Below, piece after piece: positions 1 through 9,583 of a DNA stretch of 64,000 bases. The notes under the pieces are model-generated. The model ran no database searches. It was not told the origin of the DNA and saw only the letters and a program-made list of their open reading frames with translations. How positions within the stretch are numbered: position 1 is the stretch's first letter; every line of letters starts with the position of its first letter. Source of the stretch: an unicellular cyanobacterium SU2 (GTDB lineage Bacteria; Cyanobacteriota; Cyanobacteriia; Cyanobacteriales; Microcystaceae); contig NEED01000069.1 in NCBI GenBank assembly GCA_002110465.1, positions 124,001 to 188,000 of the forward strand, read 5' to 3'. Made by a program: the position numbers and the translations under genes.

Positions 1-189
1 CATAATTTAGGAGTCCACGCTCCCTCAGAAATTATTTTAGATCAACCTCAATTATTTCGGTTAGAAGATTGGACGAAATCAGTGATGATTCATTGGCAAC
101 AGAAGTCTGATGATCAGGGGGAATTAGGGCAACAAGCAATTCCTGAATTAATTAATGTTTTTGAGGATTCAGTTGCTCTATCATTTTGA
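1..189 (+). CDS. 3' end of an unidentified protein (partial)
   Basis: An open frame runs in from the left edge and stops at TGA 187-189, giving the last 62 residues of a protein. The tail is acidic and hydrophilic, with a segment reading LFRLEDWTKSVMIHWQQ and ending in DSVALSF. There is no membrane segment or recognisable motif. It lies 119 bp upstream of glyQ on the same strand. I do not recognise the family. Codon use looks like that of the neighbouring genes, so it is probably a real gene end. Confidence 0.55.
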   Translation, partial: HNLGVHAPSEIILDQPQLFRLEDWTKSVMIHWQQKSDDQGELGQQAIPELINVFEDSVALSF

Positions 190-308
190 GGGTTATGAAG
201 GGTTTGACTACTTTCAACAAACATGACCCTTGAAAATGTAATCGTCACAGTGTCAAAATAAAGACTGGGCAATTCAACAAGATTCACTTTGGGACGCGAG
301 GCTATCAG

Positions 309-1181
309 GTGTCGATAAACTTTCAAGAAATTATTGCTAAGTTACATGAATTTTGGAGCGATCGCGGATGTTTAATCGCTCAATCCTATGATACAGAGAA
401 AGGGGCAGGAACCATGAGTCCCCACACCTTCTTACGAGCTATTGGCCCTGAACCTTGGGCTGTTGCCTATGTAGAACCCTGTCGCCGACCAACGGATGGC
501 CGCTACGGGGAAAACCCTAACCGCTTTCAGCACTATTTCCAATATCAAGTCTTGATTAAACCTTCTCCCGATAATATCCAAGAAATTTATCTTGACTCCC
601 TAAGAAAGTTAGGAATTCACCCGGAAGATCACGATATTCGCTTCGTAGAAGATAATTGGGAAGCTCCTACCCTAGGGGCTTGGGGTGTAGGTTGGGAAGT
701 TTGGTTAGATGGGATGGAAATTACCCAGTTTACCTATTTTCAACAGTGTGGGGGAATTGATTGTCGTCCCGTTTCCATCGAGATTACCTATGGGTTAGAA
801 CGGTTGGCCATGTATCTCCAAGATGTGGAAGCCATTACCAAAATTCAGTGGAACGATCAGGTGAACTATGGAGAAATCTTTCTACAAAGTGAAGTAGAAC
901 AGTGTACCTATAACTTTGAAGCCTCTGATCCCGAATTATTGTTTGAGCTGTTTGCATTATACGAACAAGAAGCCAAACAACTCCTCGAACGGGGGTTAGT
1001 GTTACCGAGTTTAGATTATGTGCTTAAATGTTCCCATAGTTTTAATTTATTGGATGCACGAGGTGTAATTGCTGTCGCTGAAAGAACCCGTTATATTGGC
1101 CGTATTCGCAATTTAGCGAGGGAAGTCGCCCAATTATATTTACAGCAACGGGAAACATTAGGATTTCCTTTGGTTAAATAA
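309..1181 (+). CDS. glyQ: Glycyl-tRNA synthetase alpha subunit
   Basis: This is the catalytic alpha subunit of the alpha2-beta2 class II glycyl-tRNA synthetase, which charges tRNA-Gly with glycine in the cytoplasm. The 290 residues match the family length. The segment [20 protein letters not shown] followed by [13 protein letters not shown] is the hallmark region of GlyQ, and [10 protein letters not shown] is class II motif 3. The start is GTG at 309, with GAGG 8 nt upstream at 298-301; the first residues align well with other GlyQ N-termini. The beta subunit glyS is not next to it, so the two subunits are encoded apart, as is usual in cyanobacteria. Confidence 0.97.
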   Translation: MSINFQEIIAKLHEFWSDRGCLIAQSYDTEKGAGTMSPHTFLRAIGPEPWAVAYVEPCRRPTDGRYGENPNRFQHYFQYQVLIKPSPDNIQEIYLDSLRKLGIHPEDHDIRFVEDNWEAPTLGAWGVGWEVWLDGMEITQFTYFQQCGGIDCRPVSIEITYGLERLAMYLQDVEAITKIQWNDQVNYGEIFLQSEVEQCTYNFEASDPELLFELFALYEQEAKQLLERGLVLPSLDYVLKCSHSFNLLDARGVIAVAERTRYIGRIRNLAREVAQLYLQQRETLGFPLVK

Positions 1182-1373
1182 TTAATCCACTTAATAAGAG
1201 ATATTAGATTTAGGTTATATCATTATAGTTTTAACCGTGATTCTTTTGAATTTTCTTTGTCGAGATAGTAATAAATTTTGAAATCGAAAGCTGTTCAAAG
1301 CTAAACTAATAACTAATAAAAGACTAAAGCCTTATTCTACAAGAACAAAGCCCGCCTTCGCGGACTAATTATT

Positions 1374-1391
1374 AGGTTGCGTAGGCAACCT
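1374..1391 (+). terminator. Hairpin downstream of glyQ
   Basis: The perfect 7-bp stem AGGTTGC/GCAACCT has a 4-nt loop and is followed by TTTGTTTG. It lies about 190 nt after glyQ. The T-run is interrupted, so it may be a weak terminator or just a repeat hairpin. The rest of the 1182-1676 gap is AT-rich, with no coding frame I can support. Confidence 0.45.
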
Positions 1392-1676
1392 TTGTTTGTA
1401 TAGCTCAACTGTTCAGCGTTCAAGCCCATTGTTTGTGAAAGTTTAGCATAACTCACAAATATTAAATAAATAAAAAAATAAGCATTCCCTGTGCCATCTT
1501 TTTCTTAATCTGGCAGTATTCATTCATTTTTTGCATCTTATCAATTCATTTTTTGTATCAAATTGGTGATAATTCATAGAGATTTCTCTAAACTTAAGCT
1601 AAGATAATAAGTCCCTTCAGAAGTTTATAACGAGCTTATGAAAGTCTAATGCTATAAGTGTGAGGATTTTACCCAT

Positions 1677-3437
1677 ATGTCTGCTTTAAAACCCAAGAGA
1701 TTCTATATAATTCCAGAATTGTTAGGATTTTTGTTATTAACGACTTCTTCGGTCTTCGCTTCTCCCGCAACAGAAGTGACAACATCTCAACCTGAAATCA
1801 TATCTCCAACAGAGGCGTTAGGAGTGCTCCGCAACCGTCCTAAACTGAGTACCCCCCTGAATCGGACTTCTAGTCAAAAGTTTAATAACTCTACCTCTCA
1901 AGTCACGAGTGTTTCTGAATTACAGGATGTATCCCCTACTGACTGGGCCTATGAAGCTTTACGCAGTTTAGTGGAACGTTACGGGTGTATTGTGGGTTAT
2001 CCCGATCGCACTTTTCGAGGGAACCGTGCTACCAGTCGTTGGGAATTTGCAGCGGGGTTAAATGCGTGTCTGAACACCATTGAACGGCTGTTACAGGAAA
2101 ACGTCGCTGTTTTACGAGAAGATATCGAAAAATTAAAGCGACTTGCCCAAGAATTTGAACAAGAATTGATTGCATTAGGCGCAAGAGTAGATAACCTCGA
2201 AAATCGGGTAGCCTATCTTGAAGATCATCAATTTTCTACTACTACCAAGCTTCAGGGAGAGGCCATCTTTACCCTTTCCGATGCTTGGGGTGAAAGGGCG
2301 TTAGACTTCCGAGAACAAGATTTATTCAATCAAGGGCTACTCGAAAGACGACGCATTGATGACAATGGGGTTCTAGGTTATCGGTTGCGTTATATTTTGA
2401 ATACCAGTTTCACGGGAAATGACTTACTTTACACTCGCATTGAGTCAGGAACGATTATCGATTGGTCAGATCCAACTGGAACTAATATGGCCCGCCTTGG
2501 CCATGATTCCAATAGCGATAGTGATACCTTCATCGATGATGTTTACTATCGTTTTCCATTGGGTAATTTAACCACCTGGATCGGCGGCAATTCCTTAGAT
2601 ATTGATGATATCTTTGATGTGGGCAACCCCTTACTCTTTGCCGAAGAATCCGGGGCGTTATCTCGCTTTATTCGCTACAATCCCATTACGTTTCGAGGAC
2701 CAGAAGGAAAAGGAATCGGTTTTAACTACCAATTTAACGATACTTTCATTCTCAGAGGGCTTTATTTAACCGATAATGGGAATGATCCTGCTTTAGGTAA
2801 CGGATTATTTAATGGAAGTTACAGCACAGGGGCGCAATTAGGCGTTTCTCCGACTGATAGTCTTGATTTTACCTTTACCTATCTTCATTCTTATTTCACT
2901 GCCGGAAATTCCGATATTGCTTCGAGTACAGGAAGCTATGTAGAACCGGATAACCAAACCCCTGAAACAGGTCAAGGGATCGCCAGAGATCCTTTCTTGG
3001 GTGCGCCAACGATTCGGGATAGCTACGGAATTACAGGAAATTGGCGCATTAATGATACTTTTAACTTCTCTGCTTGGGGAGGATATGCTTTAGCTAGAGC
3101 GCAGGGATCTGATGCTTTAGGGAATAGTCGTAAGGGCTTTGGGGCTGATATTTGGGCTTGGAGTGCCGCTTTGTCTGTGGTTGATCTCGGTAAAGAAGGG
3201 GCTGTTTTTAGTGTTGCAGGAGGCTCTATTACCAATTCACGGCGTATCGATGCTTTAACGGGCGATTTAACAGTTCCAGACCAAGATACTCCCTATATTG
3301 TGGAAACTCAATACCGCTATCCTTTGAATGATAATATCCTACTTACCCCTGGTGTCTATGTAATCATCAATCCTGATGGTAATAACGACAATAATAGTAT
3401 TTGGGTTGGGGCTTTACGTACTACATTTACTTTCTAA
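1677..3437 (+). CDS. SLH-domain outer-membrane porin (iron-uptake porin / OprB-like)
   Basis: This is a cyanobacterial major outer-membrane porin of 586 residues. A signal peptide covers about residues 1-28 (ending VFA). One S-layer-homology domain lies at about 80-135, from SELQDVSPTDWAYEAL to the conserved GYPDRTF and TSRWEFAAGLN. A coiled coil at about 136-183 is followed by an OprB-like beta-barrel of about 400 residues ending in an aromatic F, typical of outer-membrane barrels. The SLH domain is expected to bind peptidoglycan or its linked polymer while the barrel forms the pore. Related proteins are annotated as SomA-like or iron-uptake porins; the transported substrate cannot be read from sequence. 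The 495-bp upstream gap suggests its own promoter. Confidence 0.93.
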   Translation: MSALKPKRFYIIPELLGFLLLTTSSVFASPATEVTTSQPEIISPTEALGVLRNRPKLSTPLNRTSSQKFNNSTSQVTSVSELQDVSPTDWAYEALRSLVERYGCIVGYPDRTFRGNRATSRWEFAAGLNACLNTIERLLQENVAVLREDIEKLKRLAQEFEQELIALGARVDNLENRVAYLEDHQFSTTTKLQGEAIFTLSDAWGERALDFREQDLFNQGLLERRRIDDNGVLGYRLRYILNTSFTGNDLLYTRIESGTIIDWSDPTGTNMARLGHDSNSDSDTFIDDVYYRFPLGNLTTWIGGNSLDIDDIFDVGNPLLFAEESGALSRFIRYNPITFRGPEGKGIGFNYQFNDTFILRGLYLTDNGNDPALGNGLFNGSYSTGAQLGVSPTDSLDFTFTYLHSYFTAGNSDIASSTGSYVEPDNQTPETGQGIARDPFLGAPTIRDSYGITGNWRINDTFNFSAWGGYALARAQGSDALGNSRKGFGADIWAWSAALSVVDLGKEGAVFSVAGGSITNSRRIDALTGDLTVPDQDTPYIVETQYRYPLNDNILLTPGVYVIINPDGNNDNNSIWVGALRTTFTF

Positions 3438-3465
3438 GTAGTCGCACGCCATTAACGTTAATCCA

Positions 3466-3481
3466 TTTGCGTAGTGCTATA
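3466..3481. repeat. Solo IS630-type element end
   Basis: The 16-mer TTTGCGTAGTGCTATA also occurs, on the minus strand, at the 3' end of the IS630-type transposase remnant at 24067-24219, where it spans the transposase stop codon and runs into the element end. Here it abuts the MITE at 3478-3570. This is probably a leftover end of the same IS family, with a MITE inserted at its TA. Confidence 0.5.
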
Positions 3482-3570
3482 GCAATCCTAGATGAATCGT
3501 GAGAATAAACGTAGCTGAGTTGGACTCTATAAGCTAAAGCAGTTCTTACAAATGGTTTAGGATTGCTATA
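3478..3570. mobile_element. Small MITE with 13-bp terminal inverted repeats
   Basis: TATAGCAATCCTA at 3478-3490 is exactly inverted as TAGGATTGCTATA at 3558-3570, bounding 93 bp. Both ends carry TA, consistent with the TA target preference of IS630/Tc1-mariner transposases. There is no coding capacity. It lies just downstream of the porin gene. Confidence 0.7.
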
Positions 3571-3983
3571 TATGTTTCCAATCCTTCAATCTTGTTGCTT
3601 GAGGATTATTTTTTTTCTATTAAGTTCCTAAATTTAGCTAATATATTTCTCAAGATTATTTACAAGAAATACAAGGAATTAAAGACCTAATTTTTTAAGG
3701 TTTTTTTGACTTGTTTCAACAATATTTCAACAGGATTAACTTCTGGAAAATAAGAGTTATGAAATATTTATTACTTATTGTTTATTACTTAAGCCCGAAG
3801 GTTTATGGTAAGATAATCTTATCAATAATAGACAAGATTGAACCTAGATACCCCCGTCCATTATCTAGCTGAATAATATGAATTTAGTTAAGATACTTGT
3901 TGGCAAAAAGTTATCAAAATTTTTCAAAGCAAGGGATCTCTAAATGACTGAATTTAGAGATTACTTTTATTAGTGTAGCTTAA

Positions 3984-4244
3984 GTTTATGAAATTGGTAT
4001 AAATAACCTCAAAAACCCTGACATTATAGCCTTACAGGAGATTCAAGATAACAGTGGTTCAGAAGATGACGGTACAACAAAAGCTCATTTAACCTATCAA
4101 ACTTTAATCTCAGAGATAAAGCAGATAAGTGGAGTGAATTATAAGTTTATTGATATTCCACCCCAAAATAATCAAGATGGTGGGCAACCAGGGGGGAATA
4201 TTCGAGTAGGTTATCTTTACAATCCCCACAAGTTAACAAAGTAA
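3984..4244 (+). pseudogene. Endonuclease/exonuclease/phosphatase-family remnant
   Basis: After an in-frame stop (TAA 3981-3983), a frame of about 86 codons reads through to TAA 4242-4244. It contains NPDIIALQEIQDNSG, the catalytic-glutamate motif (LQE) of the endonuclease/exonuclease/phosphatase fold, and later NIRVGYLYNPHKL, also typical of the family. There is no start codon, signal peptide or C-terminal His/Asp motif, so both ends are missing. It is the eroded core of an extracellular nuclease or phosphatase gene. The flanking 3571-3983 is AT-rich and has no supported gene. Confidence 0.7.
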
Positions 4245-5459
<1,215 letters not shown>

Positions 5460-5480
5460 AAAATGAGCAAAAATACAACC

Positions 5481-5550
5481 AAGTTTGTAGTAAGTTCTTT
5501 AGAATTTAAAATTGTCTTTTTGTGACGGCTAAAGCCTCAACTACGAACTT
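5481..5550. repeat. Interspersed palindromic repeat, copy 1
   Basis: Near-inverted ends AAGTTTGTAGT and ACTACGAACTT bound 70 bp with an internal GGCTAAAGCC hairpin. Related copies occur at 6735-6830, 29571-29625, 36564-36620, 36642-36699 and 56791-56830, always between genes. This copy lies between the convergent tgt and FAD-oxidoreductase genes. Confidence 0.6.
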
Positions 5551-5562
5551 TTATTTTTATGA

Positions 5563-6675
5563 TTACGCTGAAATTTTAGAAATAAAATGTTCTCGAATAG
5601 CTAAAGCAGTGGCCGGCGCTAATAATACGCCATTACGATAATGTCCTGTTGCTAACAAAACATTATTATAACCAGGTAATTCCCGAATAATTGGCGCGGG
5701 TTCTCCTTGGGGACGGGGACGCTTACCAAACCACGTTTTAATTACTTTTGCATTTTCTAAAGCAGGACAAAAACTAATCGCTTTTTGTTGGACTTCTTCT
5801 AATAATTCTGGTTGGGAAATTACCTCCCCTATTTCATTAGGAAATTCTACGGTTGCACCGATCCAATATTCCCCATTTCCCAAAGGAACAATATGAACAT
5901 CATCTCCTGTAATAACTGGTTGAAAATCTAGAGTTCCTAAAGGTTGCTCTAACTTAACCTGTAAAGCTTGTCCTAAAACAGGTCGAATGTCTAAGGGTTT
6001 GCTAGAAGTAGCCGTTAAAGGAGTTGAACCAAGCCCTGCTGCTATAATTAATTGATCAATGTCTAAGTTCCCTTCTGTGGTTTTAATTTGGCAACATTGG
6101 CGAATATCTTGGTCATCTAGGTTAGTAGAAATAATATTGGTAACTTCAACGCCAAACTTACAATTAACTCCATTGAGCGATGCTCCTTTTACTAAAGCTT
6201 GCGTTAAAACAGTCGGATTAATTTGTAAATCTTGAGGGGAATAAACCGCTCCGATAATTTTATTATTATTAATTTGAGGACACTTTTTAGTTAATTTTTC
6301 TTGATTCCATATTTCTAATGGATAACCTTGAGATTGACGAATTGAGATTAACTTTTCCCATCTTTCTGGTGATTTTTCTGCAAACCTTAACATTAAAATT
6401 CCTTGATGGTTTACAGGAATACGTTGTCTGGTAAGAGTTTCTAATTCAGGAATTAGGGTTGCGTAGCGTTCTAAACTGGTTTGACGAAGCTTCCAACCTC
6501 TTCCTTTCGTTTTGTGGCTAATAATCCCCATTAACACTCCTAATGCTGCTCCTGTAGATTCTGAAGCAGGGACTTTTTTATCTATTAGGGTAATTTTCAA
6601 TCCTTGAATTAAACTCAATTCGTAAGCAATTGTAGCCCCAATAATTCCTGAACCAATAATAGCAATATGAGTCAT
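5563..6675 (-). CDS. FAD-dependent amino-acid oxidase family protein (DAO/ThiO-like)
   Basis: This is a 370-residue flavoprotein of the D-amino-acid oxidase / glycine oxidase superfamily. The N-terminal dinucleotide fold shows IAIIGSGIIGATIAYEL (GSGIIG at residues 8-13). The C-terminus has the second FAD-contact segment, NVLLATGHYRNGVLLAPATA, a hallmark of ThiO and glycine-oxidase-like enzymes. The expected reaction is oxidation of a small amine or amino acid with oxygen or a quinone. A role in thiamine synthesis is possible, but no thi genes are nearby and the substrate cannot be assigned. It is a single gene facing tgt, and the gap beyond its 5' end is filled with repeats. Confidence 0.85.
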   Translation of the reverse strand: MTHIAIIGSGIIGATIAYELSLIQGLKITLIDKKVPASESTGAALGVLMGIISHKTKGRGWKLRQTSLERYATLIPELETLTRQRIPVNHQGILMLRFAEKSPERWEKLISIRQSQGYPLEIWNQEKLTKKCPQINNNKIIGAVYSPQDLQINPTVLTQALVKGASLNGVNCKFGVEVTNIISTNLDDQDIRQCCQIKTTEGNLDIDQLIIAAGLGSTPLTATSSKPLDIRPVLGQALQVKLEQPLGTLDFQPVITGDDVHIVPLGNGEYWIGATVEFPNEIGEVISQPELLEEVQQKAISFCPALENAKVIKTWFGKRPRPQGEPAPIIRELPGYNNVLLATGHYRNGVLLAPATALAIREHFISKISA

Positions 6676-6710
6676 TATTTATTCACCAGAAAGCAATCAA
6701 AAAATCAAAT

Positions 6711-6864
6711 AAGTAGGTGGGTAAAAATAAAGGAAGGTTTGTAGTAAGCTCTTCAGAGCTTGAAAGTATTGCACTATGTGATGCTCAAGCCCCAACTACT
6801 TGGTACTAAGCGGAGCCGAAGTACGAACTTTTTTATTTTACGTTTAATTATGCCCACTTACTTA
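6711..6864. repeat. Interspersed palindromic repeat with AAGTAGGTGGG ends
   Basis: AAGTAGGTGGG at the left end is inverted, with one mismatch, as CCCACTTACTTA at the right. Inside is a nested copy of the GTTTGTAGT...TACGAACTT repeat (6735-6830). A shorter relative lies at 29549-29650, and a lone right end (GCCCACCTACTTAATTT) at about 31263-31279. The remainder of the 6676-7198 gap, including a G-rich run near 7080-7100, contains no gene I can support. Confidence 0.6.
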
Positions 6865-7198
6865 GTCAATAATTAAGTTATTAGAGTAAGTTATTAGAGA
6901 CTGTTTATAAAGTTAGAGATTACTCCGCCGTACAACTGTTGACCGTTGGTAAATCTTAAGAGAACTGTAGGGTGTATTAGGGTAGTGTAAGACGCTCCAA
7001 AGAACTATAGCAGTTCTCATACTTGTGAGGCTTCGCCGAACGTCCGAACGGTACAATCCCTTCTTTAGTTGCCCCTTTAATAAGGGGGGGTAGGGGGGAT
7101 CGGAAGTTTCTTATAGTTTTAAACTATAAAAAAAGTGATCAGTTTCACCATAATTCACAAAGGCTAACTAATCACTATTAACTATTAATTATTAGCTA

Positions 7199-7654
7199 CT
7201 AACTAACTGAACTAGATTTAGGGATCAGATCTAAGAAACCATCAAAGTCTCGAACAGCTTGACGAAATTGATTTTCAGCCGCCACACCATTGCGATCTTT
7301 AGCTGCTGCATCAATGCGTTCAAAACGATTAAATAAGTCCTTAGCTAAATCAGAAGCTGTTTTTTGATCCTTGGATAATAGGGAACGAGTTAAATTATTC
7401 ATCTGTTGGCGAAGTCCACCTAAAGGACCATGGATATAAGTTCTGGTATCTATCCAATTTTCGTCAGCGATAAAATCTTTTAACACGGACATTTTTTCCC
7501 GCGCTTCTGAAATAGGTTCAACTAAAACTTGTAGTTGTTCTATTTTTTCGGGGGAATAGGTGGTAGGAACAGACGCTTGAGGACTACTGCAACTGACTAA
7601 GAAAACGGTTACGAGTACCAAGACAAAGGATAAAATGGACCGAAGACCTGACAT
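7199..7654 (-). CDS. psbQ: Photosystem II lipoprotein PsbQ (CyanoQ)
   Basis: This is the cyanobacterial PsbQ-type extrinsic protein that stabilises the lumenal oxygen-evolving side of photosystem II. The chosen start (ATG 7654) gives 151 residues, close to the usual length; an in-frame ATG at 7705 would add 17 residues. A hydrophobic signal segment ends in the lipobox LVSC, so the mature protein should be lipid-anchored in the thylakoid lumen. The rest is a helical bundle with the family pattern around FIADENWIDTRTYIHGPLG and the conserved ending VRDFDGFLDLIP. It follows the alpha/beta hydrolase on the same strand with a 60-nt gap and may be co-transcribed. Confidence 0.9.
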   Translation of the reverse strand: MSGLRSILSFVLVLVTVFLVSCSSPQASVPTTYSPEKIEQLQVLVEPISEAREKMSVLKDFIADENWIDTRTYIHGPLGGLRQQMNNLTRSLLSKDQKTASDLAKDLFNRFERIDAAAKDRNGVAAENQFRQAVRDFDGFLDLIPKSSSVS

Positions 7655-7714
7655 AACTCTATTGTTACTATTTACAACTAAACTCATTATTGATTTTCTC
7701 AACAATCAGACCTT

Positions 7715-8557
7715 TTATAAAGCCTGACGGCGTAAAAAATTTACAATTGGATTACTCACTTCTTGCACCCAATGCTCTTGGGGATAGTGCTTGGCTTCAT
7801 CGAGTTTGACCAATTCCACGTTACCATGAGTTGCTGCTAGGGTTTCGGGAACTTGCGAAGATAGCCAGGGATCAGCCATTCCCCAAACAATTAGTGTTGG
7901 ATGCTCCCAAGTGTTAAACCCCTGTTGAATACTGGTCATCGATGACGTTAACTTGAGATTTTTGGTCGTTGCTAGTAAAGATCGTCCGACGGCTGAACTT
8001 TTGAGGAAGGGTTGACGATAGGTTGCTAAATTTTCATCAGAAATGACAAAACCACTTCCTTTTTCTAGGGTACGATCTACGATTAAAGGATCTTGCGTGA
8101 CCATATCCCCCATAAACGGAATTGCCCACTGTTTCATCATCCAAGGTAATTTAACATCAGGGGAGAGGGGGGTATTGAGGATAATCAGGCGATCAATTTT
8201 ATCGGGATGAGTAAAGGCATATTCTATCCCGACTGAGGCTAAGAAACCTTGTACGACTAAGGACAACTTGTTAATCTCTAAGGCTTCAATAAAGGCCTCT
8301 AATGCTTCACCATAAGCTTGAGAAGTATAGGCAAAATCCCGTTTGTCTGGTTTAGCGGATTTTCCTGAACCAATCCAGTCAGGGGCGATCGCTCGAAAGC
8401 CTTTATCAGCCAAAATAGGCATGATTTCACGCCAGGTGTAGCTATGGGATGGTAATCCGTGGAGAAGAATCACAGGAGATTTTTCAGTTTCATTGATGGG
8501 GGAAACCTCCTGATAAAACCATTCAAGGGAACCAACGGTTAGGGAATGCTCTGTCAT
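7715..8557 (-). CDS. Alpha/beta hydrolase fold protein lacking the usual nucleophile
   Basis: This 280-residue protein resembles haloalkane dehalogenases and chloroplast alpha/beta-fold proteins. The oxyanion segment VILLHGLPSHSYTW (His33-Gly34), APDWIGSGKS, the acid motif WGMADPW (Asp229) and the histidine in AKHYPQEHW (His257) are all present. The nucleophile elbow, however, reads VVQGFLASVG, with Gly104 where dehalogenases have Asp and esterases Ser. The VVQG form also occurs in a plant/cyanobacterial branch of the fold, so the loss looks ancestral. It may be a non-classical enzyme or a binding protein. It lies directly upstream of psbQ; its substrate is unknown. Confidence 0.85.
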   Translation of the reverse strand: MTEHSLTVGSLEWFYQEVSPINETEKSPVILLHGLPSHSYTWREIMPILADKGFRAIAPDWIGSGKSAKPDKRDFAYTSQAYGEALEAFIEALEINKLSLVVQGFLASVGIEYAFTHPDKIDRLIILNTPLSPDVKLPWMMKQWAIPFMGDMVTQDPLIVDRTLEKGSGFVISDENLATYRQPFLKSSAVGRSLLATTKNLKLTSSMTSIQQGFNTWEHPTLIVWGMADPWLSSQVPETLAATHGNVELVKLDEAKHYPQEHWVQEVSNPIVNFLRRQAL

Positions 8558-8677
8558 GAACTTGTGATTTTGTTATCGTTATTTATTGAGTAACTTATTA
8601 AAATCGTGGCATAGAATAGAGCAAATTCGCTAAATTCACCTAATAGTCTTGTTTAATTCATGAGAGGATTTTCCCAT

Positions 8678-9100
8678 ATGAACGCATCGGAAAAAGCACA
8701 AGGATTAGAAGTCGCTACTAAAATTGCGTCTATTGTCCATTTGTTTAAGTTGCAATTTCCTGATGCAAAGGCGGATCTCAAACCTTGGTGTAATGATCCT
8801 GATACCCTCGAATTTGTTGATCCTAACTCGATTGATATTGGGTTCCATTTACCCGGATGGAGTCCCCGCTATCAAAGTCGTAGTATGTTAGTGCAAATAC
8901 GTTTCCATCAAGATCCAGTTGATGCTTCTGAAAGATTGATTGGGGTAGAAACCGCCGCATTTAATCATCAAGGCCAGGCCTGGCGACTCTCAACGGTCGA
9001 TAGCTGGCAATTGGAAGGAAGCTATCAACCCGCAGCAGATGTGGGGGAAAGACTAAAATGTTTCTGTCGCCAGGTGTTTGAGTTATTCAACCAAAGTTAA
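8678..9100 (+). CDS. Conserved cyanobacterial protein of unknown function
   Basis: This soluble protein of 140 residues has no signal peptide or membrane segment. I chose ATG 8678 over ATG 8660 because GAGAGGA sits about 8 nt before it. It begins MNASEKAQGLEVA, a helix-rich N-terminus, then has many conserved-looking Trp, Pro and Asp residues (LKPWCNDPDTLEFVDPNS, HLPGWSPRYQSR) and ends with a helix containing LKCFCRQVFELF. I cannot name the family. It is divergent from the hydrolase-psbQ pair, sharing a gap of about 120 bp. Confidence 0.75.
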   Translation: MNASEKAQGLEVATKIASIVHLFKLQFPDAKADLKPWCNDPDTLEFVDPNSIDIGFHLPGWSPRYQSRSMLVQIRFHQDPVDASERLIGVETAAFNHQGQAWRLSTVDSWQLEGSYQPAADVGERLKCFCRQVFELFNQS

Positions 9101-9260
9101 AGCAACCATTGAAGAGTTAATTGAAAAACGCCATATTTCCATCAAAGCGACACTGGAAAAATTATCTTATCGAGATTTTCACTCTTTTTAGATAACTTAA
9201 AGGAAAAGCCAGGAATCTGCCTAGCTTAATCAATAAAGACTTTGGATCTGACAAAGTTGA

Positions 9261-9416
9261 TTAACACTCGTCGTCCTTATCTCCGCCACAATCACTCTTG
9301 GTTACTACAATTTCAGGCATAATGTCAGAGGCGGCAACAGCAATGGTTTCTACCGCGAAGATACCAAGGAAGGCGATGGCGGTTCCTAAAGCTAATTTGC
9401 GTTTGATGGATTTCAT
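9261..9416 (-). CDS. Small secreted peptide with acidic Cys-bearing tail
   Basis: This 51-codon gene starts at ATG 9414-9416 with a good ribosome-binding site (AGGAGA, about 8 nt upstream). It begins MKSIKRKLALGTAIAF, a signal peptide with basic n-region and hydrophobic core ending near AVAA. A mature part of about 22 residues follows, ending in SDCGGDKDDEC: two cysteines nine residues apart in an acidic Gly/Asp tail. It could be a secreted disulfide peptide, a metal-binding peptide or a precursor peptide; no modification enzyme is adjacent. It is divergent from the AAA-like gene. The rest of 9101-9583 shows a short anonymous frame at about 9096-9189 and nothing else I can support. Confidence 0.7.
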   Translation of the reverse strand: MKSIKRKLALGTAIAFLGIFAVETIAVAASDIMPEIVVTKSDCGGDKDDEC

Positions 9417-9583
9417 GGTTGATTGTCTCCTAATAATTCACACCAATTTAGTCAGTTTTGAGGATTTTTAACCCCCTAGTTTTAGGATAAAACGTCTGAC
9501 ATCGGATGTCAGTCCCATAATTTGAGGAATGTCCAGCCTAAGAAACATCGAAATAAAGGGAAAATAGTAGAATTGGAAATAGT

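Noticed and set aside
358-365. GCGATCGC palindrome as an operator
   Set aside because: The same octamer occurs throughout the coding regions as the cyanobacterial HIP1 sequence.
7715-8557. Functional haloalkane dehalogenase
   Set aside because: The nucleophile Asp is replaced by Gly, so the dehalogenase mechanism is not available.
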